Shown here: piece by piece, positions 35,563-43,950 of the stretch | How the letters are laid out: every line of letters starts with the position of its first letter | How positions within the stretch are numbered: the first letter of the stretch is position 1 | DNA from: Bacteroidia bacterium | GTDB lineage: Bacteria > Bacteroidota > Bacteroidia > Flavobacteriales_E > Vicingaceae | Direction of reading: 5' to 3' | Assembly (NCBI GenBank): GCA_030433355.1 | Contig: JAUIMG010000006.1 | Span: 59,450 to 123,449 of the forward strand | DNA: 64,000 nt | The notes under the pieces: model-generated | What the model was told of the DNA's origin: nothing | What the model saw: the letters and a program-made list of their open reading frames with translations, nothing else | Database searches by the model: none | Made by a program: the position numbers and the translations under genes

Positions 35563-37395
35563 CTAATAAACCCTCTCTTTCAGGTAGTTACGGTACTTAT
35601 ACACAAAAATGCTATAATTTTCATAACCGCTTTCTATGCCTGTTTTGAAAAACTCGAACTTCCTACCTAAGATTTCATCTTGATAGCCTAAAAACATGAG
35701 TTGAAAATTAAGACCATACTCATTCATTAAACCTAAATAATAGCTTCCTACTTCAAAACCTAAAGTTGAAAATTTCGAGGGCAAGGAACCAAACTTCTTG
35801 TAGTACTTCTTTTCAAAATCAATCCATTGCTTATTCTTAATATCAACAAAATCAGTACTTACTAAATGCACTTGCATCTTATGGAGGTAAGCAACTTCAA
35901 TATTTTTATAGGTATCCCAATCAGACAAGCCAATTACTCTAAAATGATGCTGCTTTAAAGAATTAAGCTTAGTTAACAAATCAGTAACAAAGGCTTGATC
36001 TTCTGATGGCACGACTAAAATATTGAGCTTTGAGGTATCAGGATCTAAGAATAGTTTAATGTTTGCTTGATTATCCTCTTTCCATACTATTTCTTTAATA
36101 GCAGAGGCAGCTATGCTGTCATTTTGCCTACTCTTCAACCTATTACGATAAGATTTCAAAACTAATTCTGCATCACTTCTTTCTTGAATATGATCCGGAT
36201 AGATTAGTAAGAAATTTTGATTTTTATTGTAAGCAGAGTCTGCCAAATACTCTCCAATAAATCGCATTACTAATGAACTTGAGGTAGCTACCTTGCTAAC
36301 ATAAGGATTACCTAATAATATCTTATTACTTTGCTTTACAGGAGAGACTATGTTTAACTGATTTTGCTTGGCAAAATCTGCTGCGAGCATAAAAGACTCT
36401 AAAAAGAGTGGTCCAACAATTAAATCACTAGACTTCAACTCTTCCTTTCCTAAAAGCTGACTAACCTTAGATGTATCATTTTCTGTATCATAAACAGCTA
36501 GGTTTATATTCATTCCTTGCTTTTTCATAGTATCAGCTGCAAGTAAAAACCCTTGATAAAAATCAATTCCATATTGAGCTTTTTTGAAAAGCCTTTGATA
36601 AAGTTCTTTTGACCGATTGTAAGAGGTATCCTCAGCTAATTCAATTTCATTTGCATATAAGGGTAATAAAAGCGAAACATTATAAATGGCTTTCATTGCA
36701 GAGCTATCATATTGCAAAATAGGCTCGGTTGTATCTGTATATGTTTTTAGAATTGGAATGTTTATTAGTTGATTCACTCTTAGTCCTCCTGGAAGGTTGT
36801 TATTTACTTTCTTAATAGAGTCAATTTCTACTTCATACAACTTTGATAGAGAATAAAGGGTCTCCTTGGGTTGAACAAGGTGCGTTATATATGGACTTAC
36901 TAAAGCTGGTTCTACATACTCTTCTGAATTTGGTTCAGATTTAATTTTAGCAACAGGAATACGGATTATCATCCCCTTTTTTAGTCCTTGAGCTACTTCG
37001 GCGTTCTCTTGAACAATATCATCTATTTCTACATGATATTCTTTTGCAATAGAATACAAAGTATTTTTTTTCTGAACTTCATGTAACAAGTAATTCCCAT
37101 CTATATCTGGACTCTGCTCTAGGTCCTTTCTTTTTACAGACTTAACAGGAATCAAAAGTCTATCTCCTATGGTTAACTCTTTTGTTAATCTAGGGTTTTC
37201 TGCTTTAAGGTCTTCTATGCTGATTGCATACTTACGAGATATAGCATATAAGGTATTGCCTTTTTCTACAATATGTACGTAATATTCGTTTCCTTCAATA
37301 CTTACCTTCTCAAGTTCTTTATTCTGAGAAACTTCTTGAGCGATAACAAGATTGCAAAAAAGTAATATTAAGGCAGATAATACAAGTTTTTTCAT
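35563..37395 (-). CDS. LysM-repeat protein with periplasmic-binding-like domain
   Basis: A 610-residue exported protein. After a signal peptide (ending LVIAQ) there are three LysM peptidoglycan-binding repeats, each opening with a motif such as HIVEKGNTLYAISRKY, HEVQKKNTLYSIAKEY or HLVQPKETLYSLSKLY and closing IPV/IPI (about residues 35-225). The C-terminal half (about 240-610) looks like a type 1 periplasmic-binding (Leu/Ile/Val-receptor) fold, with YNVSLLLPLYANE and GFLLAADTMKKQGMNINLAVYDTEND. The start is set at MKKLVLSALI, one base after the guaA stop region. It may bind a ligand while tethered to the wall; the ligand is unknown. Confidence 0.88.
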   Translation of the reverse strand: MKKLVLSALILLFCNLVIAQEVSQNKELEKVSIEGNEYYVHIVEKGNTLYAISRKYAISIEDLKAENPRLTKELTIGDRLLIPVKSVKRKDLEQSPDIDGNYLLHEVQKKNTLYSIAKEYHVEIDDIVQENAEVAQGLKKGMIIRIPVAKIKSEPNSEEYVEPALVSPYITHLVQPKETLYSLSKLYEVEIDSIKKVNNNLPGGLRVNQLINIPILKTYTDTTEPILQYDSSAMKAIYNVSLLLPLYANEIELAEDTSYNRSKELYQRLFKKAQYGIDFYQGFLLAADTMKKQGMNINLAVYDTENDTSKVSQLLGKEELKSSDLIVGPLFLESFMLAADFAKQNQLNIVSPVKQSNKILLGNPYVSKVATSSSLVMRFIGEYLADSAYNKNQNFLLIYPDHIQERSDAELVLKSYRNRLKSRQNDSIAASAIKEIVWKEDNQANIKLFLDPDTSKLNILVVPSEDQAFVTDLLTKLNSLKQHHFRVIGLSDWDTYKNIEVAYLHKMQVHLVSTDFVDIKNKQWIDFEKKYYKKFGSLPSKFSTLGFEVGSYYLGLMNEYGLNFQLMFLGYQDEILGRKFEFFKTGIESGYENYSIFVYKYRNYLKERVY

Positions 37396-37396
37396 T

Positions 37397-38929
37397 CTAT
37401 TCCCATTCAATGGTAGCAGGTGGTTTACTGCTAATATCGTAAACAACTCGGTTTACCCCTTTCACTTTATTTATAATTTGATTAGATGTTTTTGCAAGAA
37501 ACTCATAAGGAAGATGACACCAATCAGCTGTCATCCCATCTGTAGAGCTAACAGCACGTAAAGCTACAGCATTTTCATAAGTTCTTTCATCACCCATTAC
37601 ACCTACTGAATTAACTGGCAATAAAATTGCTCCTGCTTGCCATACCTCATCATATAAAGCCTCTTTTTTCAAACCTTCAATAAAGATATGATCTACCTCT
37701 TGCAAAATACGTACCCTTTCTGGACTTACCTCACCTAATATTCGAATCGCTAAACCTGGTCCGGGAAAAGGATGGCGACCTAACAAACTATCTGGTAGGC
37801 CTAAGGACTTCCCTACCCTACGAACTTCATCTTTAAATAATAATCTTAATGGTTCTACCACTTTTAATTTCATAAAGTCTGGAAGGCCACCAACATTATG
37901 ATGAGATTTAATCGTTGCGGAAGGACCTCCGGTGGCTGATACAGACTCAATAACATCAGGATAAATAGTCCCTTGAGCTAACCATTTAACATCGGTAACT
38001 TCATGAGCTTCATCATCAAAAACCTCAATAAAAACTCTACCTATTGCTTTTCGTTTTTTCTCCGGGTCTGATTCTCCTTCTAAAGCATCATAAAATCGTT
38101 GTTTGGCATCTACGCCCTTTATATTTAATCCTAAATGTTTGTATTGGTCTAAAACTGCCTCAAACTCATTCTTACGCAAAAGACCATTATCAACAAATAT
38201 GCAATATAGATTTGCCCCTATTGCTTTGTGCAATAAGATAGCTGCTACAGAAGAATCGACTCCTCCACTTAATCCTAAAACAACTTTATCGTTTCCTAAT
38301 TTATTCTTTAAATCTTCAATGGTAGATTCTGCAAAGGCGTCGGGAGTCCAATTTTGATGACATCCACAAACATTCACAACAAAGTTGTGCAGCAATTGCA
38401 AGCCGTCTGTGCTATGATATACCTCAGGATGAAACTGTATTCCAAAAGTATTCTCTCCTTTCCAATGGTAGGCAGCAACTGCTACATCTTCCGTACTTGC
38501 TACAATTTCACATTCTTTGGGTAATGATTTAATAGTATCTCCATGAGACATCCAAACTTGGGAATTAGACGGTACCTTATCCATTAATATGCTATCGCTT
38601 TTTACAAATCCCAAATTTGCTCTTCCATACTCTCTGGTTTCAGAAGGAGATACATTTCCGCCAAACTTTTGCGATAACAGCTGAGCACCGTAGCAAACCC
38701 CAAGCAAAGGAAGTTTCCCTTTCACTCTGGCAAAATCAAACTGAGGGGCATCAGATTCTAAAACAGAATGAGGACTTCCTGAAAGTATAACTCCTTTAAC
38801 ACTTTCATCTATTACAGGGATATTTTGAAATGGATGGATTTCAGAATATACATTTAACTCCCTAACTCTTCGACCTATAAGCTGTGTATATTGAGAGCCA
38901 AAGTCAATGATTAAAATCTTCTCTTGCAT
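37397..38929 (-). CDS. guaA: GMP synthase (glutamine-hydrolysing)
   Basis: Converts XMP, ATP and glutamine to GMP in purine synthesis. The 510 residues contain the class I glutamine amidotransferase domain with the nucleophilic Cys in [13 protein letters not shown] and the His-Glu pair in [11 protein letters not shown]. The ATP-pyrophosphatase domain has the PP-loop [18 protein letters not shown], and the dimerisation domain ends [17 protein letters not shown]. All catalytic residues are present. A TATCTTTG -7 element sits four bases before the ATG, so the mRNA is predicted to be leaderless. Confidence 0.98.
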   Translation of the reverse strand: MQEKILIIDFGSQYTQLIGRRVRELNVYSEIHPFQNIPVIDESVKGVILSGSPHSVLESDAPQFDFARVKGKLPLLGVCYGAQLLSQKFGGNVSPSETREYGRANLGFVKSDSILMDKVPSNSQVWMSHGDTIKSLPKECEIVASTEDVAVAAYHWKGENTFGIQFHPEVYHSTDGLQLLHNFVVNVCGCHQNWTPDAFAESTIEDLKNKLGNDKVVLGLSGGVDSSVAAILLHKAIGANLYCIFVDNGLLRKNEFEAVLDQYKHLGLNIKGVDAKQRFYDALEGESDPEKKRKAIGRVFIEVFDDEAHEVTDVKWLAQGTIYPDVIESVSATGGPSATIKSHHNVGGLPDFMKLKVVEPLRLLFKDEVRRVGKSLGLPDSLLGRHPFPGPGLAIRILGEVSPERVRILQEVDHIFIEGLKKEALYDEVWQAGAILLPVNSVGVMGDERTYENAVALRAVSSTDGMTADWCHLPYEFLAKTSNQIINKVKGVNRVVYDISSKPPATIEWE

Positions 38930-38933
38930 GGCG

Positions 38934-38941
38934 CAAAGATA
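38934..38941 (-). promoter_or_regulatory. -7 element for guaA, leaderless arrangement
   Basis: TATCTTTG on the minus strand, followed by CGCC and then the guaA ATG: the same N4 spacing as marR and rlmD. Confidence 0.6.
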
Positions 38942-39048
38942 AAATTATTGGTAGGTATGGGAAGCCAAGGAATAGAAAAATATGAACATCAAAGTATAAT
39001 TATTTCCAATAAAACATTTTATATAACCCTCTTACTTAAATTAGTCTT

Positions 39049-39906
39049 ATGATAAAATACCTACTTTCTCTAATAATCTCCCTTTTCTTAATACCATCAT
39101 CTTATTCACAATCATCAGTTTGGAAAGTGGAAGCTAATGGTAATGTTATCTATATTGGAGGGACCGTACACCTTTTGAGAGCAGAAGACTACCCTTTGCC
39201 TGACGAGTTCTATCAAGCATATAAAAAGGCAGATGCTCTTGTTTTTGAAACAGATCTGAAAGAAATGGAAGGAGAAGAAATAATGAGTAAACTAATGGTG
39301 GAGGCACAATATCAAGATGGCAATAGTCTATCTAAAAGCCTAAGTCCAAAGGTCTATTCCCTCTTAAAGGAGAAAATGACTGAGAAAGGACTTCCAATAG
39401 AAAGTTTTGAAAGCTTTAAACCTTCAATCATTATTCTTACTCTATCCTCACTTATGATGCAGCAAAACGGTATTGACACAGAGGGTGTTGATCAACATTT
39501 TTATAAAAAAGCAGAAGAGGATAAAAAGAATGTAATGTTTTTAGAGACCGTAGATGAGCAAATCAAAATGCTAACAAGCATGGGTGAAGGCAATGAAGAT
39601 GCCTTTGTTTTAAGTTCTCTCGAAGACCTTGAAGAGATGAATAAAGGTATGGAGGACTTAATTGCAGATTGGAAAAATGGAACTAAAGAAACTATGGAAA
39701 AAGAAATAGAGACGATGATAAAAGAATATCCAAACATTTATAAAACCTTATTAGAGGAAAGAAATAAATCCTGGATTCTTTCTATGAATAAGTTTCTAGA
39801 AAGCAACGAAGTGGAATATATCCTAGTTGGCGGCATGCATCTTTACGGTGAACAGGGAATCTTAAATATTTTAAAAAAGAAAAAAATAAAGATTACCCAA
39901 CTTTAA
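39049..39906 (+). CDS. TraB/GumN-family exported protein
   Basis: A 285-residue protein with a signal peptide (ending SSYSQ). The family's N-terminal signature VWKVEANGNVIYIGGTVHLLRAEDYPLPDEFYQAYKKADALVFETDL and the C-terminal EYILVGGMHLYGEQGILNILKKKKIKITQL are clear. The two GxxH motifs and an early Glu resemble the Tiki-type metalloprotease fold, so it may be a periplasmic metal-dependent hydrolase; this is inferred. Its end overlaps the end of the convergent regulator gene by four bases. Confidence 0.88.
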   Translation: MIKYLLSLIISLFLIPSSYSQSSVWKVEANGNVIYIGGTVHLLRAEDYPLPDEFYQAYKKADALVFETDLKEMEGEEIMSKLMVEAQYQDGNSLSKSLSPKVYSLLKEKMTEKGLPIESFESFKPSIIILTLSSLMMQQNGIDTEGVDQHFYKKAEEDKKNVMFLETVDEQIKMLTSMGEGNEDAFVLSSLEDLEEMNKGMEDLIADWKNGTKETMEKEIETMIKEYPNIYKTLLEERNKSWILSMNKFLESNEVEYILVGGMHLYGEQGILNILKKKKIKITQL

Positions 39907-40799
39907 TCATTCAAAATTAGCCGGTATCCAATACCACGAATATTGGCTATTTTGATATTTTCATCGGCTTGAAGTTTCTTTCTAAGTTTAGAAATAAAAA
40001 CATCTAATGTCCTGCCTATATAATCGCCTTCATCCCCCCAAACCTTTTCTAGAATCAATTCTCTCTTTACGGTTACATTAGCAGAAGAATGAAGCAATAA
40101 TAAAAGATCTGCCTCTTTACTTGTTAGTTCAATATTAATATTTTCATAGCTCAATACCATATTCCTTTTGTCTAAGTGATAATTCCCAATTTTTATTATG
40201 TTTGGATCACTTTCTATTTCTTCATTCGTTCTTCTAAAGATGTACCAAAGTAATGCTAGTCCCAAGCTAATCGCAAAAAAGAGAATTAGTCCGAAATATG
40301 TCTTTTGTGGCTCCTCAGACTTATAGGCCATTGCAGAATTGGCATTTGCAAAAGGAAGTAGATTATCTAAGAAAGAAATGGAGACAATGTAGCAGCCTTT
40401 AGGAAGTATTCTGCCTCCACAAGGAACCATATCGGTACTATCTATTCTTCCAATCTGATAGCTGTACACAACTTTTTCACTATCACAGCTCAAAACCTCA
40501 ACCACATAGGAAGCAGATAATTCACTTTTGCTAATTAGATTACTTACTGTGGCAACCAAATTTGTTGGATCGATTTGCAAACTCGTATCGAACTCAATCT
40601 TATAAACTCCATCATTTTTAATAATTGGCAAAACTCTAGAAGTGCTATCTCCTGAGTCCAACAGGGTTTTGTGGCCTATCATTCTCATTACCACCTCTAC
40701 ATTTTGCTTATTCCTAAATGTTTGAGAAAAGCCATAATGATTAATCCCAATAAATAGAATAACAACAAGTATGAATGAATAGGATGGAATTTTATTCAT
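39903..40799 (-). CDS. Membrane-anchored winged-helix regulator
   Basis: A 298-residue one-component regulator. A signal/membrane segment (about 7-25) is followed by a periplasmic beta-rich domain with three cysteines (about 27-165), a second membrane helix (TYFGLILFFAISLGLALLWYIF, about 167-188) and a cytosolic OmpR-type winged-helix domain (about 200-298) with LTSKEADLLLLLHSSANVTVKRELILEKVWGDEGDYIGRTLDVFISKLRKKL. The order is the reverse of ToxR/CadC, where the DNA-binding domain is N-terminal. It should relay a periplasmic signal directly to DNA. Target genes are unknown. Confidence 0.88.
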   Translation of the reverse strand: MNKIPSYSFILVVILFIGINHYGFSQTFRNKQNVEVVMRMIGHKTLLDSGDSTSRVLPIIKNDGVYKIEFDTSLQIDPTNLVATVSNLISKSELSASYVVEVLSCDSEKVVYSYQIGRIDSTDMVPCGGRILPKGCYIVSISFLDNLLPFANANSAMAYKSEEPQKTYFGLILFFAISLGLALLWYIFRRTNEEIESDPNIIKIGNYHLDKRNMVLSYENINIELTSKEADLLLLLHSSANVTVKRELILEKVWGDEGDYIGRTLDVFISKLRKKLQADENIKIANIRGIGYRLILND

Positions 40800-40935
40800 C
40801 TTACAAATCTAATTTGAATAAATAGCAATAAGTATGCTTTTGAGTTAATTTACATTAATTTACAATTGATTATTTCTTCTAAATTAGGCTCTCAAATACT
40901 TAGAAAGTTTAAATAATTTAATGCATTGAAATACT

Positions 40936-42066
40936 ATGATTGCCTTTGATTCAACATCTTATTGGGAAAAAGAGACCTATTTAAAGGATATAAACTACTT
41001 AGTCTTAGGTTCAGGAATAGTTGGCCTTTCAACTGCTATCCACTTAAAGAAAGAACGACCAAATAGCAAGGTGGTTATTATAGAAAGAGGATACATTCCC
41101 ACAGGAGCAAGTACAAAGAATGCGGGTTTTGCTTGTATAGGAAGTGCATCAGAATTATTAGATGACCTTCAACATTCTTCTGAAGAAGAGGTTTTTATAA
41201 CCGTTCAGAAAAGATGGGAAGGACTGCAATACTTAAAAGAACTAATTGGTTCCAACAATTTAGAATATCAAGAAAATGGGTCCTTTGAACTCTTTCATTC
41301 TTTTGAGAAAGGAGGATACCTTGAATGCCTAGATAAATTAGAATGGCTAAACAAGCATCTTCAAGGTATAATAGGGATTGAAAAAGTTTTTCGAGACGAT
41401 AATGAAATTATACATCGTTCAGGATTCAATTCATTTCAATACGCCATTTCAAATGCTGCGGAAGGTCAACTAAATACTGCTAAGATGATGCAAGCCTTAA
41501 TTCAGAAAGCTCGGGAGTTAGGCGTGCAACTATTAAATGGCATTGAAGTAAAAAACATACTACCAAACTATGTAGAAACGAATTACGGCTCATTAGCTTT
41601 TGAGAAATTAGCCATTTGCACCAATGGACTAGCTTCACAATTTCTACCAAATGAAGATGTAAATCCTGCTAGAGCACAAGTCATAGTTACCTCCCCTATT
41701 GATTCTCTTTTGTTTAAAGGTATTTATCATTTTGATAAAGGCTACTATTATTTTAGAAATATTGAAAATAGAGTTTTATTGGGTGGTGGAAGAAATTTAG
41801 ATTTTAAAGCAGAAGAAACAGATGAACTGAACACATCCGATTACATTATTAACCACTTAAGTGAATTATTAGAGAGTCAAATTCTTCCTAATCAATCCTT
41901 TACTATTGATTACCAATGGGCAGGTACCATGGGAGTTGGGCAGACGAAAGCTCCTATCATTAAAAAAATAAATGAAAATCACTATTGTGGAGTGCGTTTA
42001 GGCGGTATGGGTGTTGCTATAGGAAGCTTGGTAGGAAGAGAACTATCAGCAATAATATTAGATTAA
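40936..42066 (+). CDS. FAD-dependent oxidoreductase (DAO family)
   Basis: A 376-residue flavoprotein of the D-amino-acid oxidase/glycine oxidase family. The Rossmann motif is YLVLGSGIVGLSTAIHLKKERPNSKVVIIERGYIPTGASTKNAGFACIG near residues 21-70, and the C-terminal part has GYYYFRNIENRVLLGGGRN and GTMGVGQTKAPIIKKI...GVRLGGMGVAIGSLVGREL. The substrate is probably an amine or amino acid. A distant resemblance to the C-terminal FAD domain of MnmC exists, but nothing here shows a tRNA role. It is monocistronic. Confidence 0.87.
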   Translation: MIAFDSTSYWEKETYLKDINYLVLGSGIVGLSTAIHLKKERPNSKVVIIERGYIPTGASTKNAGFACIGSASELLDDLQHSSEEEVFITVQKRWEGLQYLKELIGSNNLEYQENGSFELFHSFEKGGYLECLDKLEWLNKHLQGIIGIEKVFRDDNEIIHRSGFNSFQYAISNAAEGQLNTAKMMQALIQKARELGVQLLNGIEVKNILPNYVETNYGSLAFEKLAICTNGLASQFLPNEDVNPARAQVIVTSPIDSLLFKGIYHFDKGYYYFRNIENRVLLGGGRNLDFKAEETDELNTSDYIINHLSELLESQILPNQSFTIDYQWAGTMGVGQTKAPIIKKINENHYCGVRLGGMGVAIGSLVGRELSAIILD

Positions 42067-42302
42067 AATTAAGGCCATACTTTATCATTGATATTCTTAC
42101 TCTACTAGAATAATTCAAATTAAAAAATAAAATAGAGAACTAGATCTGAAAATAATATTTACAAAACTGATTAAAACAGACATATCATACTTTATGCCTG
42201 TCATTTATATTGCAAGAAGTTGAAGATAGATTACTATTCTTAGGATATTATTTAAATTAATTCTAAATTATAAATCAAATTTTATTTTACATTTTAGTCC
42301 TA

Positions 42303-42333
42303 ATTTGGTTTAGAATTTCAATCTAAACCAAAT
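42303..42333. repeat. 12-bp inverted repeat over the thioredoxin start codon
   Basis: Perfect arms ATTTGGTTTAGA (42303-42314) and TCTAAACCAAAT (42322-42333) with a seven-base spacer. The ATG at 42332-42334 overlaps the 3-prime arm, so in RNA the hairpin would hide the start codon; as DNA it could be an operator. Confidence 0.65.
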
Positions 42334-42766
42334 GAGAATTATCACAGTTCTTGCTGTAAGCTTTTTGAGCTTATTTGAGCTTCATGCCCAAGAGTGGCAA
42401 ACTAGTTTTGAGGAAGCAAAGAAGTTATCAAAAGAATCTGGACACCCTATTATTCTAGTATTTCAAGGATCTGATTGGTGCGCGCCATGCATGAAGCTTG
42501 AAAAGGAAATTTGGTCTAGTGATTATTTTAAAACCTATGCCAAAGAGCATTATATCATGCTATTGGCCGATTTTCCTAGAAGAAAACAAAATGCGCTTTC
42601 TGAGGAACAAACTACAGCTAATGCGATATTGGCAGAAAAATACAATATCCAAGGAGCATTCCCTTTGGTTGTTAAATTAACTTCTGAAGGCAAAGTCATA
42701 GGAAGAACAGGCTATAAAAAAATGAGCCCTGAAGAATATGCTCAGCATTTAGACTCCTTAAAATAA
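42332..42766 (+). CDS. Thioredoxin-like exported protein of the flavinylation operon
   Basis: A 144-residue periplasmic thioredoxin-fold protein. The signal peptide ends near LHAQ, the active site is VFQGSDWCAPCMKLEKEIW with a CAPC pair, and the cis-proline loop is GAFPLVVKL. It heads a tight four-gene unit with apbE, a DUF4266 gene and a DUF3570 gene, one base before apbE. It probably supplies reducing power or heme/disulfide handling for that module. A strong inverted repeat covers its start codon. Confidence 0.88.
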   Translation: MRIITVLAVSFLSLFELHAQEWQTSFEEAKKLSKESGHPIILVFQGSDWCAPCMKLEKEIWSSDYFKTYAKEHYIMLLADFPRRKQNALSEEQTTANAILAEKYNIQGAFPLVVKLTSEGKVIGRTGYKKMSPEEYAQHLDSLK

Positions 42767-42767
42767 A

Positions 42768-43745
42768 TTGAGAGCAATTTTTTTAATATTACTTAGTCTA
42801 GCTTCTTTTCAAGGAATAACAAAGGACACCTATAAACGCACATTAAAATTAATGGGAAGTCGCTTTGAAATTACTTTGATTGCAGAAAATCAAAAAGAAG
42901 CAGATTATTATACAGACCTAGCAGTAGTAGAAATAAGTCGCATTGAGTTATTAATATCTTCCTGGGATGAAAATTCATTAACATCAGAAATAAATAGAAA
43001 GGCAGGATTAGAAGCTGTTAAAGTTTCCGATGAATATCTAAATCTTATACAAAGAGCAATAAAAATAAGTGAACTAACAGATGGAGCATTTGATATAAGC
43101 TATGCCTCTATGGACAAAATATGGTTTTTTGATGGCAGTATGAAACAGATGCCAGAACAAAAATTGATAAATAAATCGGTAGAAAAAGTAGGGTATAAAA
43201 AAATTCAAATTAACGAAGCCAATAAGACCATTTTCTTAACAGAAGAAGGAATGAAGATTGGGTTTGGTGCTATTGGAAAAGGTTATGCGGCAGATAGAGT
43301 AAAAGCAATATTGACAGAAAAAGGAATAGAGGCAGGAATAATTAATGCATCTGGAGATATGTCAGCTTGGGGCAAACAATTGAATGGAGAACCTTGGAAA
43401 GTTGCCATTACAAATCCAATGGATAAAAGCAAAGCTTTTGGTTTAATGCCTATTAGGGAAGGTGCTGTGGTAACTTCAGGCAATTACGAAAAGTATGTTG
43501 AATTTAATGGTATTCGATACGCACATATTATAAACCCAAAAACGGGATATCCTTCAGAAGGTATTCTTAGCGTTACAATCTTTGCAGCTAAAGCAGAATT
43601 AGCAGACGCCTTGGCAACTGCTGTATTTGTAATGGGCATAGAAAGCGGATTAGACAGAATTAATCAACTCCCTGCAATTGAATGTATAATAATTGATCAA
43701 AACGGGAATATTCATAAATCAAAAAACATTGAAATTGAACATTAA
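42768..43745 (+). CDS. apbE: FAD:protein FMN transferase
   Basis: Attaches FMN covalently to a Thr or Ser of target proteins outside the cytosol, using FAD and Mg. The 325 residues have an N-terminal signal, then YKRTLKLMGSRFEITLIAENQ, the conserved DGAFDISYASMDKIW, the FAD-binding IGFGAIGKGYAADRVKAIL, ASGDMSAWGKQ, AHIINPKTGYPSEGILSVTIFA and the metal-binding AELADALATAVFVMG. The start is TTG at 42768, one base after the thioredoxin stop. The flavinylated target is not obvious in the operon. Confidence 0.95.
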   Translation: MRAIFLILLSLASFQGITKDTYKRTLKLMGSRFEITLIAENQKEADYYTDLAVVEISRIELLISSWDENSLTSEINRKAGLEAVKVSDEYLNLIQRAIKISELTDGAFDISYASMDKIWFFDGSMKQMPEQKLINKSVEKVGYKKIQINEANKTIFLTEEGMKIGFGAIGKGYAADRVKAILTEKGIEAGIINASGDMSAWGKQLNGEPWKVAITNPMDKSKAFGLMPIREGAVVTSGNYEKYVEFNGIRYAHIINPKTGYPSEGILSVTIFAAKAELADALATAVFVMGIESGLDRINQLPAIECIIIDQNGNIHKSKNIEIEH

Positions 43746-43950
43746 ACAACTCCCATTTTTCTTTATTGTAATTATTGGTCTTAACTCTTGTACGGTTGTA
43801 AAAGAATACGAGAAGATTAATCTCAATGACCCAGACATGGCTCTTTCTGAAAAGAATTGCATTAGAAATCTCCAGACTTCTCATTCATATAGAGAAGCAG
43901 CTTCAGGGGCTAATCAAGGTAAAACAGGTGGAGGCTGCGGATGCAACTAA
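43735..43950 (+). CDS. DUF4266-domain small lipoprotein
   Basis: A lipoprotein of about 71 residues: lipobox GLNSC followed by TVVKEYEKINLNDPDMAL and the family's C-terminal hallmark YREAASGANQGKTGGGCGCN. The CGC tail suggests metal or thiol chemistry. The start is uncertain: TTG at 43735 gives the most plausible signal peptide, with TTG at 43729 and 43693 as alternatives, and no ATG is available. It overlaps the end of apbE and the start of the DUF3570 gene, so translation is coupled. Confidence 0.85.
   Translation: MNIKQLPFFFIVIIGLNSCTVVKEYEKINLNDPDMALSEKNCIRNLQTSHSYREAASGANQGKTGGGCGCN

Noticed and set aside
40936..42066. MnmC tRNA-modification enzyme
   Set aside because: Only the general DAO fold is shared, and the methyltransferase domain of MnmC is missing.
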